Shown here: positions 47,807 through 59,209 of the stretch, in pieces
Numbering within the stretch: position 1 is the stretch's first letter
Layout: every line of letters starts with the position of its first letter
NCBI GenBank assembly: GCA_016630955.3
Contig: CM049987.1
Coordinates: 558,001-622,000 of the forward strand
Direction of reading: 5' to 3'
From: Didymella arachidicola
Taxonomy: Eukaryota; Ascomycota; Dothideomycetes; Pleosporales; Didymellaceae
Length of the DNA stretch: 64,000 nucleotides
Translations under genes and position numbers: made by a program
The notes under the pieces: model-generated
Database searches by the model: none
The model's input: the letters and a program-made list of their open reading frames with translations, nothing else
Told to the model about the DNA's origin: nothing

Positions 47807-47885
47807 ACGTGTTTTATCACCGAGCGGGCCACCATCACCGAGTGGGCCGCCTTTACCAACATCACGTCTGTTACACGTCTATTAC
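47807..47885 (+). repeat. Left terminal inverted repeat with doubled 18-bp unit
   Basis: Matches the right end at roughly 73 of 79 positions with one single-base indel. Positions 47816-47833 and 47834-47851 are tandem copies of an 18-bp unit, ATCACCGAGYGGGCCRCC, a likely transposase-binding pair. Confidence 0.93.
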
Positions 47886-47926
47886 ACTTAACCACAACAC
47901 TGCGCAAATATATTATCTATCTTATG

Positions 47927-49573
47927 TTATTCTTCAGAAGCGTTGCTATTATCTGACTCTACAATCTCAACAGTGCAGGTGCGCGTGTTGTGGCCAGTCT
48001 TGCCACAACGTCCACAGTGCCTCTCTTTGCGCACCCGCTTTGCATGCTGTTCGGCTGCCTCCTTACCGCCACCGTCCTTCCCAGCCATTAAGTCCTGTAC
48101 GTCACCCACTGTAAGACTCTCCTCTGTCCGAATATACCTTCTTTTGCGACTGCGCTGCTCTGTTAACGCGTTAATTGACTTCCGAAGCCCTGCCAGTTCC
48201 CGAGCCTGCAACACCGAATTATGACCTATAATAGCCATGCCTTTTGCAAGCGAGTCAACTGCTTGCAGAAGAGGAGAGATAGGTGATTCTCTGTGCCTTT
48301 GTATGCGCTCACGAACTAGCGTTGATTGCGCCTCTATCTCTTTTATTGTAGCTGGTGTTTTAGACTCCCATGGGGTGGCCTCTGGTGGTGGAGGTGTTGG
48401 CGTGCGAACCACCACATCAAGCTTTGATAGCACTCGCTCTGGATCGTAAGGAACTAAACCAGCGCCTCTGAAGCTTGCCAGGATATTTTCTGTTGTAATT
48501 GCCTTGTCGAAAGCAATGCGAAAGGCTGGCAAGAACGTCTCTTTCTTAACTTGCGTGACAGAGTACCTTGTCCAGCTGTCGATCTCAGCGTAGTACGCCC
48601 GCTTCAAGGGGGCAAAACAGCCCACGTCAAGCGGCTGCAACAGGTGCGACGAGTGTGGGGGCATACACAAGGTAATAATCTTGTGTTCTGTGCAATATTG
48701 ATGAAATGCAGCAGAGTTGTGGCTCTCGTGGCCGTCTACAATTAGTAGACGGTACGCACCCACAGTACGCTCCTTTGTATGCGCGTCAAAGTGCTTCAAC
48801 CACTTTAGACCAAGTTCATTTGTTGTCCAGCCGTTGGCGCTTGTTTCAATTACCCATTCCCGAGGCAGGCCTGGGTACCAGCTTGATATAAGGACCTTGC
48901 CACCAAAGATAATGAAGGGCGGGATAGCCCAGCCAGCAGCGCAGATGCCCTGGATGATTGTGACCCAGTCACGGTTGCCTGGCTGTATCTTCTTTGGATT
49001 GGTACGCTTCTCAGAGCCTGTAAAGACCATCTGAGCGCATATTATGCCCATCATGAACCCAGACTCATCAAAATTGTATGTGTCTTTATCAAGGATGCCG
49101 TACTTCTCCTTTGTCTTCCTCACCAGCTCGAACCAGGGCGTTATGACGCGTGCGTCTTCGTTCAGAGCTCGCTGTCGATCGTATGGACGGCTGCGCCGAA
49201 GCTTGACTTCTTTGGTACGCGTTCTGAACCTGTCTACCCAGCACTTGCCAACAGGTCCTTCACCGCGCGCAGCAAGTAGATCATTGGCCATTTCTTCCAC
49301 CATAGTCCTTGTAGCGCCTATCCCTCGCTCGTCCAGCTCAAGTATACGTCTCACTATTGCCTCCTCCTCTGTCTTCTTTAGCTTCTTTGAGTTGGGCTCG
49401 GTATCGCGTCGTGAAGGCTTTCCGTCGCGTCGTCGTTGGAGCGTTGTTCGGGGGACGTCAAATGCTTTAGACGCGTGTCTTGTACTATTAGGCACAGGAC
49501 CTTTTGTAGCCTGGATGGCAAGGTATAGTGTGCCTTCGTTGTAGGTTAATTGCGCGTTGTGTTGTGGTGACAT
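47927..49573 (-). CDS. Pogo/Fot1-family transposase (DDE_1) with CCHC zinc knuckle
   Basis: Intronless, 548 aa. It cuts and pastes the element into TA sites. The N-terminal 120 residues are the tandem helix-turn-helix (CENP-B/pogo-like) DNA-binding part, with SKAFDVPRTTLQRRRDG as the first recognition helix and GPVGKCWVDRFRTR at the end of the second. The DDE_1 catalytic core is complete: D169 in YNFDESGF, D280 in LLIVDGHESH and D316 in LQPLDVGCF, a DD35D spacing. The C-terminal 130 residues hold a helical stretch and a zinc knuckle, CGRCGKTGHNTRTC (C-X2-C-X4-H-X4-C). No stop or frameshift interrupts the frame. It acts in the nucleus. Its start codon lies 4 bp inside the right inverted repeat. 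Confidence 0.96.
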   Translation of the reverse strand: MSPQHNAQLTYNEGTLYLAIQATKGPVPNSTRHASKAFDVPRTTLQRRRDGKPSRRDTEPNSKKLKKTEEEAIVRRILELDERGIGATRTMVEEMANDLLAARGEGPVGKCWVDRFRTRTKEVKLRRSRPYDRQRALNEDARVITPWFELVRKTKEKYGILDKDTYNFDESGFMMGIICAQMVFTGSEKRTNPKKIQPGNRDWVTIIQGICAAGWAIPPFIIFGGKVLISSWYPGLPREWVIETSANGWTTNELGLKWLKHFDAHTKERTVGAYRLLIVDGHESHNSAAFHQYCTEHKIITLCMPPHSSHLLQPLDVGCFAPLKRAYYAEIDSWTRYSVTQVKKETFLPAFRIAFDKAITTENILASFRGAGLVPYDPERVLSKLDVVVRTPTPPPPEATPWESKTPATIKEIEAQSTLVRERIQRHRESPISPLLQAVDSLAKGMAIIGHNSVLQARELAGLRKSINALTEQRSRKRRYIRTEESLTVGDVQDLMAGKDGGGKEAAEQHAKRVRKERHCGRCGKTGHNTRTCTVEIVESDNSNASEE

Positions 49574-49577
49574 GACT

Positions 49578-49655
49578 GTAATAGACGGTAAGAGACGCGA
49601 TGTTGGTGAGGGCGGCCCACTCGGTGATAGTGGCCCGCTCGGTGATAAAACACGT
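49578..49655 (-). repeat. Right terminal inverted repeat with doubled 18-bp unit
   Basis: Inverse of the left repeat; the two 18-bp units lie at 49611-49628 and 49629-49646 and read ATCACCGAGYGGGCC on the minus strand. The first copy ends ACT instead of ACC. Confidence 0.93.
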
Positions 49656-50230
49656 TAACTAGATAGGACATAGTAAGGCTTCCCGTTCGCTCAACCCTGT
49701 TTGAGTAACATACCGGCGGATTGGCGATTGGATGGGCGACCACCAGCGAATCCCTGCTGTTGTGTCGTCTTTTCACACTCGCGGTTCCCCTCCTTTGCTG
49801 GTAAGACCAGGTCCTCGGAAGCCAGCTTGCGGCGCTGCAATCTCGTTTTTGGCGCGATGCTTGGGGCAGGATCACGCATTTAGCGCTTAATTATCTGCAC
49901 AGCCGTTTGAGGTGCCCTGCTGTCAGAGTTGTTCATTGGTGCGCAACCCTGTTGACTCGCGCTGACCCTGGCAGCCAGCAACGACCTGGCCAAGCTCTTG
50001 CGTCACTGCTGCGAAGGCAGCCTGCAACTTCCTCACAATGTCTGTGATCGACCGAAGGAGTTTCGCCGCGATGTTCCTTGTTTTTCAGTGCGCGCTGGCA
50101 TCCTTCACGTCCTCGCACATACTTACGTTCTTCAGCTGGCCTGGGACTCGCATCTCCTACCTCGCAAACATTCCTTGACATCAGAATCCGTAGCGGCTGC
50201 GCGACTGTAACTCGTGCAGTTACCGCCAAG
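49656..50230. other. Intergenic; promoter side of the thaumatin-like gene
   Basis: 575 bp between the transposon and the thaumatin-like start. No recognised site or gene. Confidence 0.45.
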
Positions 50231-51516
50231 ATGCGCTTTCGATTCAGAACAAATCAGGCTACACAGTACCTATGCGCAGTAGTCCTTCTCTGTAGCGAAC
50301 TTCTTTTCGCCAATGGAGCTCATCACATGTCCCAAAAGGCACCTCGTAAGCTTAATCGACGAAAGTTAGACATCACACCTCTGCTCGTCACGAATAACTG
50401 CCCAAACGACATATGGCCAGGCATCTCGACTCAGTCTGGAAATGGGCCTGGAACCACCGGATTCAAGCTTTCGCCAGGGGAGACCAAGAACCAGACAGTC
50501 TCTGAAGATTGGCAAGGCCGAGTGTGGGGTAGGACGAACTGTACCTTCAACAGCGACGGGACCGGTCCTGCTAGCGGAAGCGGAAAGGCCTGCTATTCTG
50601 GGGACTGCAATGGCATACTGAATTGCCAAGTAGGGGTAAGCCTCGAATAAGAAGCGGCGCGAAGACCTCAAAACTGACATCCGTCACAGGGCGACGTGCC
50701 AGTCTCGCTTGCTGAGTTCACACTGGATGCAGGGGACGGTCACACCTACTACGACATATCTCTCGTCGACGGCTACAATCTCCCAATAGCAATGGTTCTT
50801 CAGCCGCTCGAAAACGTCACGCTTGACGATATACCTCCCAACCTGACGAACCCCTCATGCCAAGGTACCCGCGATTTGCTAGCATCTCAAGGTTACGACC
50901 CGTACCCGGAGCACCCCGACTTCCTGAGAACGAACACATCGTACCCGCTGCCATGGGAAGAGAAGGTCGACCGTAAGAAGGTTGATCGATGGTGTCCCTG
51001 GGATTTACAGCAGACACCTCCAGACAAGCCTGGTGATGGCGTGTATCCATACCCAGATGACAACATCCAACGCCCCTCTTTCAATCCTTGCTTCTCGGCA
51101 TGTGCGAAGAATAACAAACCCGAAGATTGCTGCACGGGACAGTACAATTCCGCTAGCAAATGTTCACCTGGGGACTACTCGAAGAATGTCAAGGAGATCT
51201 GCCCAGATGCCTACAGCTTTGGTGAGTGTGAGACCATTCTCTCTAACACTTGCACGTGCTGACGGAGATAGCTTTCGATGATCAGACTTCAACTTTCATC
51301 ATACCCTCAGGGGCCGGGTTTGAGGTCGTGTTCTGTCCTGGCGCTCGCTCAACCAACATCTTGGCTACAAGTATGGCTGAGATGCAGCAGCTCTCCCAGC
51401 AAGGGAAGGTCGACCATCAAAAGATCAAGAGGATGATGGATGAGAGTCGAGAGATGTTTAGAAGAGATTACAAATCACCTGGTCTCTTCTCGAGATGGCT
51501 GTCGCTTAGAGGCTGA
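50231..51516 (+). CDS. Secreted thaumatin-like protein
   Basis: Three exons: 50231-50635, 50690-51221 and 51272-51516 (introns 54 and 50 nt), 393 aa. Residues 1-30 form a signal peptide with hydrophobic core LCAVVLLCSELLFANGA. A short basic spacer follows, then the thaumatin fold: LLVTNNCPNDIWPGISTQ, GRVWGRTNC, GDCNGILNCQVG, the VSLAEFTLDA and YYDISLVDGYNLPI strands, the cysteine-rich NPCFSACAKNNKPEDCCTG segment, and YSFAFDDQTSTF with its acidic pair, which appears only after the second splice. Many cysteines suggest disulphides and extracellular location. Fungal members can bind or cleave beta-1,3-glucan and act on the organism's own wall; enzymatic activity is unproven here. A charged C-terminal extension of about 55 residues (QGKVDHQKIKRMMDESREMF) is unusual for the family. 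Confidence 0.9.
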
Positions 51517-52386
51517 GACTTTGTTCTTGCCGGTGTACCTGGTGCTTGCAGATTTGTACGTGCCGTTCACTGTTCTATACCCTGTCGATACTCGCTAGAA
51601 TCCAGAATGTCTATCGCTTAGTCTTCCACGAATCATAACTAAGAGAACCTCTAACAATCGCTCCTGTCCCGTCGTTCAAGGCATACTTATATTACATCTG
51701 AAGGCGGAATTTATCATACCCTGTCTGCGCCGGCATGACATTGTACAGATCTCCTGCTGTTCTCATCCACAGACATGATGCCTGCTGGTCTGATATTTGC
51801 TCCTCAAAAAAGTCAGAATGAAAGAAGTCATATCACTGCCAGGAAGCGATGTTGTAGAAACGGTAAAAGTTGCGAGGGTGCGAGTTTCACCCACGCCACG
51901 TGCGTGCCGGCTCAATCGGCAAAGACGTCCAGCAATCTTCAGCCTCTACCCGCAACACATTCGGTTTTAACAACCCAGCTCGTTCACGGAGACTCTAGAT
52001 CCGCTCCCATTATGACAGCGTCACCGTTTGCGGTAGCTCCGCACGCTGTGCGGGCAGCTGACCACTACGGGCTTGGGCACATTTCTCCGAAGCTGACTTT
52101 GTGCGCTAGCTCTTTTAGGAGCGGAACGCCTCCTCCGTACACCTACTTGCCCACTTTGTAGGGTACCGAACAGTTCCATACACCTCAACATAGCCTTAAG
52201 GCTCCGGCCGAGCTTCTACCGCACCTGTACCGCCTGAATGCCGGCAGAAATATAGGGACATCAGACTCCTCTGTTTACATTATAGTAAGAGGGCGCTCCT
52301 GCTGTTGCTCTACCCCGCTCACTGTTCGAATGAGCTTCTATATGAGCTTTGTTGAATCCTCACTCAACAATTGAAGATCGCACGCT
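51517..52386. other. Intergenic, nothing recognised
   Basis: Promoter region for the beta-mannosidase. No convincing frame, repeat or site. Confidence 0.45.
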
Positions 52387-55071
52387 ATGGCAAAAGCTCA
52401 AGAATTGACAGCCCACCGTCTGATAGATGGCTGGCTTTTCAAGCAAGCAGACGACACGGGCGAAGACGCATGGCTCTCAGTGAAGACGGTCCCTACGAAT
52501 GTTCATATAGATCTCATCGAGCATGGAAAGTGAGCAAACAGTCTTGCGCTTGATACATGATACAGCGCTCACAACGTATACAGGATTCCGGATCCTTTCC
52601 TCGGCTTCAACGAACTGAAGGCAGAATGGGTTGCAGACAAGGCATGGACTTACAAGGTTATGCTTCCTAGAGTCGAGGAAGCCAAGCATAGTACCGTCCA
52701 CGTATTGGCATTCGACGGTCTCGACACATTTGCAACTGTCAAGCTCAATGGCAAGATAATTCTCGAAAGCGACAACATGTTCGTTCCCCATCGTATCAAT
52801 GTCACGAATGAGCTTAAGCCGCAAGCAGAAAACACGCTCGAGATCGACTTCAAGTCTGCGCGTTTGGAAGCAATCAAAATCCGCGAGGCACATCCAGAGC
52901 ACACATGGGTCGGCTTCAACGGCGATATGTCCCGACTCGCTGTCAGGAAAGCACAGTACCACTGGGGCTGGGATTGGGGACCAATCCTGAACACCTGCGG
53001 ACCTTGGCGCGAAGTCCGTCTCGAGACTTATCAAGCAAGAGTCGAGGACGTGAGAGTCGATTACAAGTTGGATGATGGCTTGAAGTCTGTACAGGGTACG
53101 ATATCTGCAGTCGTCGAGGGGGCTTCAGCATCATGCGTGACATTCAAGGTCCAAGATGGCGACAAGCAGGTGTTCAAGGAGACCGCCAAAGTCAACGATG
53201 GTGTTGCCAAGGTTGATTTCCATGTGAACAACCCGAAGCTGTGGTACCCGTACGGCTATGGGGAGCAGCCTCTCTATCAGGTTACTGCAACAGTCTCGGC
53301 AGACGAGGTTGATTTGCACTCGACGACACGCCGTACTGGTTTCCGTAAGGGCGAACTGGTGCAGCAGCCTGATAGGGTTGGCAAGACGTTCTTCTTCCGC
53401 ATCAATGACCTGGACGTATTTTGCGGAGGCTCGGACTGGATTCCTGCAGACAACTTTACACCGAGAATCACGGAAGAGAAGTATCGCAAATGGCTCGAGA
53501 TGATGGTTGATGGCTACCAGCTCATGATCAGGGTCTGGGGTGGCGGAATCTGGGAGGAAGACATCTTCTACGAGCTTTGCGACGAGCTTGGCATACTGGT
53601 CTGGCAGGACTTCATGTTCGGCTGCGGCAACTATCCAGCTTTCCCTGAGATCTTGAAATCGATCAAGGAGGAATGCATCTCCAACGTGGCAAGATTGAGG
53701 CATCATCCTTCGTTGGTCATCTACGCTGGCAATAACGAGGACTACCAAGTACAAGAGTCATTTGGTCTGACCTACAATTATGAAGATAAGAACCCAGACA
53801 ACTGGCTGAAGACCGATTTCCCCGCCAGGTACATCTATGAGAAGGTAATTCGTTCTTTATGGGTGCAACAGAGATCGAAACTAACCATATACTCTGCAGA
53901 TCCTCCCCGAAGCCGTTGCAGCCGAGAGCCCACATATACCATACCACCCAGGTTCGCCTTGGGGTGATGGCTTAAAGACCTCCAATACTACAGTTGGAGA
54001 TATGCATCAATGGAATGTCTGGCATGGTACCCAAGAGAAGTACCAAATATTTGACACACTTGGCGGCCGATTCAATAGCGAATTCGGCATGGAGGCATTC
54101 CCTCACATCGACACCATCAGGTATTTCTGCACAGATCCAACACAGCTCTTCCCTCAGAGCCACATGATAGACTTTCACAACAAGGCGGACGGCCACGAGC
54201 GAAGGATAGCAACGTACCTTGTGGAGAACTTCCGTACCAAGACGGACCTGGCGGTGAGTCACCAGCAGCTCACGCAATTATCAGACCACGTACTAACAAG
54301 AGACAGGCATTCATCCACCTGACCCAATTATCTCAGGCCGAGGCATTGATGTACGGCTACCGTGGCTGGAGGCGACAATGGGGCCAGGAGCGCTTCTGTG
54401 GAGGCGCTCTTGTATGGCAGTTGAATGACTGCTGGCCGGTAACCTCGTGGTCCATTGTCGACTACTTCCAACGCAAGAAGCCTGCGTACTACGCAATGCG
54501 TCGCGTTCTCGCACCAATCGCTGTGGCCGTCAAGCGTGCTCACTTCGACTGGAGCGTCGTGCATGCGCGTGTCCCACCGAAGAGCGACTTCGAGCTGTGG
54601 GTGGCTTGCCAATATGAACGAGAGATCAAGGCGAAGGTAGAGCTGCGGTTCATCAGCATCAAGACCGGCAAGGAGATCAAGGACAAGATCGTGAAGCAAG
54701 ACGTGACCCTTGTTCAGAACGGCACAACGGATATACTTTCTGGCACGATTGATAATGTCAACGAGGAGCCTCACGTACTCGCGGCGCGCATATGGGTCGA
54801 TGGCGAGGTAGTGTCGAGGGATGTCGATTGGCCACAGCCCCTGAAGTATCTTGACTTTGAGGACAGGGGTCTTCAGGTTATACCTCAGGGTACTACAATC
54901 CTGGTGAAAGCGAACAAGCCAACCAAGGGTCTCGTTTTCGAGGAAAGATCAGGTGTCCTAGTCCATGACAGCGCGATAGATATCGTACCCGGAGATGAGC
55001 AAGTCATCAAAGTCAGAGGGTTGGGCAAGCAGGATCAGGCCTTGAAGTGGAGATATCTTGGCCAGGACTGA
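52387..55071 (+). CDS. mndB: Beta-mannosidase, GH2, intracellular (MndB-type)
   Basis: Four exons: 52387-52529, 52584-53844, 53900-54253 and 54307-55071 (introns 54, 55 and 53 nt), 840 aa. It removes terminal beta-1,4-linked mannose from manno-oligosaccharides or N-glycan cores. There is no signal peptide and the length matches the fungal B-type (intracellular) group; secreted A-type enzymes are longer. The N-terminal jelly-roll has YHWGWDWGP, a family hallmark, followed by Ig-like domains and the (beta/alpha)8 barrel with DGYQLMIRVWGGGIWE. The acid/base residue is E433 in YAGNNED and the nucleophile E529 in FNSEFGMEAFP. GGALVWQLNDCWPVTSWSIVDY is also intact. Two introns fall beside catalytic segments. 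A Zn2Cys6 regulator lies 1.45 kb downstream on the same strand. Confidence 0.95.
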
Positions 55072-56519
55072 GTTCAGACTCTACTCGAGGACACACTGTA
55101 AAGTGCTGCACGGAAATTCGAACACAGCAATGCTCATGCGTGGAGGGCTTGATGGGACCCCTCTCACTGGTTCATGCTGTCATTTCATTGAAGGAAACAC
55201 TCAGTCATCATCTCAACAAAGCAGGTCGTTAGCATCGTATGCATTGCGTGTTGCAGATATTTGACGGTGGTTGCTGTATGTATGCCAACGTAGCCACAGC
55301 ATGCACCACGCCACTACGAATGAGGAAGTCCTCCAGGATTATCGTTGGTTTGTGCAGGGCGCGTGCATCAACGACGACCCTGCATCATTGTTCATCGCCA
55401 ACGGTGCACCCGCGGCCGCGGCCGCATTATCTGATGGAGATCATATGTGAGGCAGTTATAGATTGCGAACCAGGCCAAGTAGGTAGTCCAGATGAATGTC
55501 ACTGTCAGTGTTCGCTGGGCTGCTTCACCAATTTCCGGCTGGCACAAAAAGCGGTGGGTGGTCTTGATGCACCTTAGTCCCACTTGGTGCCTAGTGATGT
55601 GACGTGAGGAACTAGCGATCCAGATGTTCACAGTTGCCCAAGTGAGCACTGGTACAACTCCACCAATCACGCAATTCTGCGTAGCTGCATTTACCTGCAC
55701 CCCAGCTTTACGTACACCCTCAGGCACGCCCGCCATCTGCACTTATTCGTTGTCAGTTACGATGGTGTAGATGGGCACGTGTTTTGCCGGGTCTTCGCTC
55801 CAAGGCAATGCGATGCAGATGCCCCCCGAATGCGGCCGGGATCGCGCTTCCCGAGGTATCAGGAAGATGATGGACTAGCATAACCTCTCGCCGTCGCCAT
55901 CCGATCGCTGGCGCCTCGATAATTGCGGGAGCATAATCTGACACAGTCTTTGATGTGCAGCAACCGCCGCGCCGGCTCTGAATCGCCAACTCGCCTGCTT
56001 GTCGAGCTTTGAAAAGGTGGCCCTCAATCTCGCTTGGCCTCCGCTTCCCATTTCCGTTCACCCGTCCCCACACCGCATGCTGTACCCTGCCGGCATCGCC
56101 TGGACGTCTAATTGCGGGGGCGAATGGTAAACCTCATGTGAAAAACTTGCTGTACGGGGTCGCTAATGAAAGTGTGCAGAGCAATGCTAACTGCAATGTG
56201 AGCGGCAAACACAACGTGCACTGTGCATATTTTCGACTCGATCGTGGAGCCGAACCTTAGGTCCATACACCTGGATCGACTGCATGCTCTTGGTCACCAC
56301 TGCTCTCTCGTCCCGGCTCTCCGATATAACAGATCCAGTCCTGTGTCGTTTCGCTGCCTTCGTCTGGAGTGACACCTCGCCAATCCCAACACTCTGGGGT
56401 ATGGTCCCGGGACATCCTCCTGCACAGCGCAAAAACCGACATCAACCATTATAGGCCTGACATCTGCAAATATTGTGTTCCGACCTTCCAAATGCATCGC
56501 GGTGCGCAAGGTTCATAGC
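55072..56519. other. Intergenic; promoter of the Zn2Cys6 gene
   Basis: 1.45 kb without coding frames that I trust. A CGCGGCCGCGG run occurs near 55410. Long upstream regions are common before fungal regulators. No specific operator is recognised. Confidence 0.45.
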
Positions 56520-58992
56520 ATGTTCCATACTTTCCAATCGTCCGCGGGGCAGCGAATACCCGCCGGTGAGGGCGAGTTTGCAGGAAAACCAACACGGTCA
56601 ACGGGATCACGAAGGATATCGACCAGCAACGCATGTATTGAATGCCGACGAAGGAAAATACGATGTGACGGCTCACAACCATGCGGACAGTGTGTTTGGT
56701 ATCAACATCCAGAAGTGAGCATCAACCTTGGTTTGCCCCAAGACTGCAGGAATCAATGCACGAGGCTGACGATGAAGAAGGCATGCTCCTACTCCAAACC
56801 AGCACAGCGAGTGGTGCCAAGTCGCAAGTCAGTCTATGCTTATAGCAGCACAGTAAAAATACGTTCTGACGACCTCCAGACTAGTTGACAAACTTACCAG
56901 CAATGTCGAGCTTTACAAGGGCATTTTGACGAAGCTAATCGGTAATGCACAACTGGACTCTTTGGCAAATCTATCACGAGAAGAGCTGCTACAGCTTGCA
57001 CTGGCGTCACCAGAAGTAGTACAAGGCACTTCTCCTTCTGTAGCAAATGCGCAGGCTATGTCAGAGATTCACACTGGGTCAGACGGTGCCGATAGCCTGG
57101 AGGCATTGGAGCAAGCACCACCGGAAGACCCCTATTGGGATGAAGCGCGAAAACACCAAATCCGCGTACAGGGGATATCTGACGATGTCAATGGTCTCTC
57201 TATGTCCGTGGACAGGCTGTCATCATATGTTGGAATATCCTCGATTACAGCAGCTCTGAAAGTTATCGTCCGATGTGCACCGCAAGCACGACCGCTGCTC
57301 ACTCATAATAACCAGACAGAGACAGCGCTGCCTAGCCGGGCAAACTCTCCGCCACCAGAACTCACGAACAATCACCCACTTGCACTTCCTACTCAGCAAG
57401 AAGGGGAGAGGCTTATCGAGAGCTACTTCGATCGATGCCATCCTTTCTTTCCACTTATCGACGAACGTAAATTCTGGGCCACCTTTCTACATGGAAATCG
57501 GACGGATTCTCAATGGCTGGCCTTGCTCAACATTGTATTTGCAGTAGGCTCCCTGGCATCATCGACTGCAGACAATCAAGCGCACTATACATACTTCAAT
57601 CGATCACGGAGACACCTGTCTTTGGACTCCTTCGGAAGCGGCAATATTGAAGTGCTGCAAGCGTTGGGTATCATGTGTGGCTATTACATGCACTACCTAA
57701 ATCGACCGAATGAAGCCCACTCGCTCATGGGAGGTACTCTCCGTATGGCCACGTCTCTTGGGCTCCATCGTGAGTACTCAGAACGAAGTGATACCAACAG
57801 ACAATTCGCGCAGCCCGAGGAAGAAGAAGAAGCCATCTCACCCGAAATGAGGCGGCGTATGTGGTGGAGCTTGTTCTGTTTGGATGCTTGGGCATCGACT
57901 ACAACCGGCAGGCCATCTTTGGGCAGAATGGGACCGTCCATCACAGTGATGAAGCCAGGTACGGCAGCTAACGCTGTGAGTAGAACCGGAAGACTGGCAT
58001 GTAACCATACTCATATCCTCCAGGTGCCCACCATCATCATGACAAACAGCCCTCAATTCATAGACCAGCTGAAGCTGCTGCCTCTGACGCATGCGTCCAC
58101 GTTCTGTGCAATCGCCACGAAGATACAAGACCGACTGGTAGAGTCGCCTCTGCTTCCGCATGCAGAAACTGGCGCCTATGATGCTCAAATCATAAAGTGG
58201 CATGAAGAGCTTCCGTCGATCTTGTCTAGCTACGATGAGCAATGTCCGGAGTTCCTTCACCGCGCGCGTTGCGTCATGAGGTGGCGCTGGCACAATATTA
58301 GGATTGTACTCCATCGACCCATACTGCTCACGACTGCTCTGCGAAGGTGTTCATGGGCCAATCTGACAGCAGAGGAGAAGATCGCCGTCGAAAAGTGCCG
58401 CACGGCTGCCAGCACTACGATCGAGGAACTCAATAGGGACTGTATGTCTGACTTGATCTCCGGATGGAATGCTGTATGGTTCTGCTTCCAGGCTTGCATG
58501 GTGCCCCTGGTGTCTCTATTTAGCGACGCGAGTCAACCCGAAGAGGTCGAGAAGTGGAAAGCCAGTATCGAAACGGCACTGGCTTTCTTCAACCGAATAA
58601 GAGACTGGAGTATAGCAGCTAAGCGAAGCGCTGATGCAGTCTCACGGCTTTATGCAGCATACAAAACACAGAAGACAACACCACCACAGCCATCGATACC
58701 TCCGACACAACAAATGCAGCAGCAACAGGCATATGCAGTGTCAAACAACTTTTACAACAATTTCGAAACAAATCAGCAGCCCTTCGACTTCAATGCTGCT
58801 GGCTTACAGAATTGGCCGAATGCAAACATGAACGATCCGAACTATCTGAATTACTTCTGGGACGATATGATGTGGGACACAAACTTACCGGACATACAGG
58901 ATGCACCATTCGGCATGAGCAACGTTTACGATTTCACCGGTGCAGCGCAAGATTCGGGCATGGACGGGGCGTACTGGATGCATGGGAACTAA
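56520..58992 (+). CDS. Zn2Cys6 transcription factor beside beta-mannosidase (possible mannan/cellulose regulator)
   Basis: Four exons: 56520-56714, 56781-56827, 56880-57975 and 58024-58992 (introns 66, 52 and 48 nt), 768 aa. The zinc cluster is C39, C42, C49, C55, C58 and C67 (C-X2-C-X6-C-X5-C-X2-C-X8-C); the sixth cysteine lies on exon 2, joined as HPE|ACSYSKPAQRVVPSRK, and exon 3 continues the linker LVDKLTSNVELYKGIL. The fungal-specific domain is clear: LIESYFDRCHPFFPLIDERKFW, and RRRMWWSLFCLDAWASTTTGRPSLG. The third intron is placed on GTGAGT...CTCCAG. Both the 66- and 48-nt introns are in frame without stops. The C-terminus is Gln/Asn-rich and acidic (YFWDDMMWDTNLPDIQD), an activation region. 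The arrangement recalls ClrB/ManR/CLR-2-type regulators; that and control of the neighbour are inferences. Confidence 0.88.
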
Positions 58993-59209
58993 AGGCGAGA
59001 GCAAACATGAGAAGACGAGTGCGCTAGACGGTCGCTTTCAACACGATACCCCGGATTCGCTGATTTTATCAAGGCAATTAGGAGCAAGATTGAAGCTTTC
59101 ACGAGGATACGTATTGCGGGAGCATTCTTTTTCTAGAATCTACGTGTAACCTACTTCTTGTTTTATCACGAAGGAAAGGCCGTCACGTCATGAAGTCGTT
59201 CTTCCACTC

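Larger units (their letters stand above)
47807..49655 (-). mobile_element. Fot1/pogo-type DNA transposon, apparently intact
   Basis: 1849 bp, bounded by TA dinucleotides at 47805-47806 and 49656-49657, the target duplication of the Tc1/mariner-pogo superfamily. Both ends begin ACGTGTTTTATCACCGAGC and form near-perfect terminal inverted repeats of about 79 bp. One uninterrupted transposase frame fills the interior. Intact coding sequence and closely matching ends indicate recent insertion and little repeat-induced mutation. It sits between a frameshifted 2EXR-type gene and a thaumatin-like gene. Confidence 0.95.

Noticed and set aside
48551..49544. Plus-strand frames within the transposon
   Set aside because: Antisense to an intact, motif-complete transposase.
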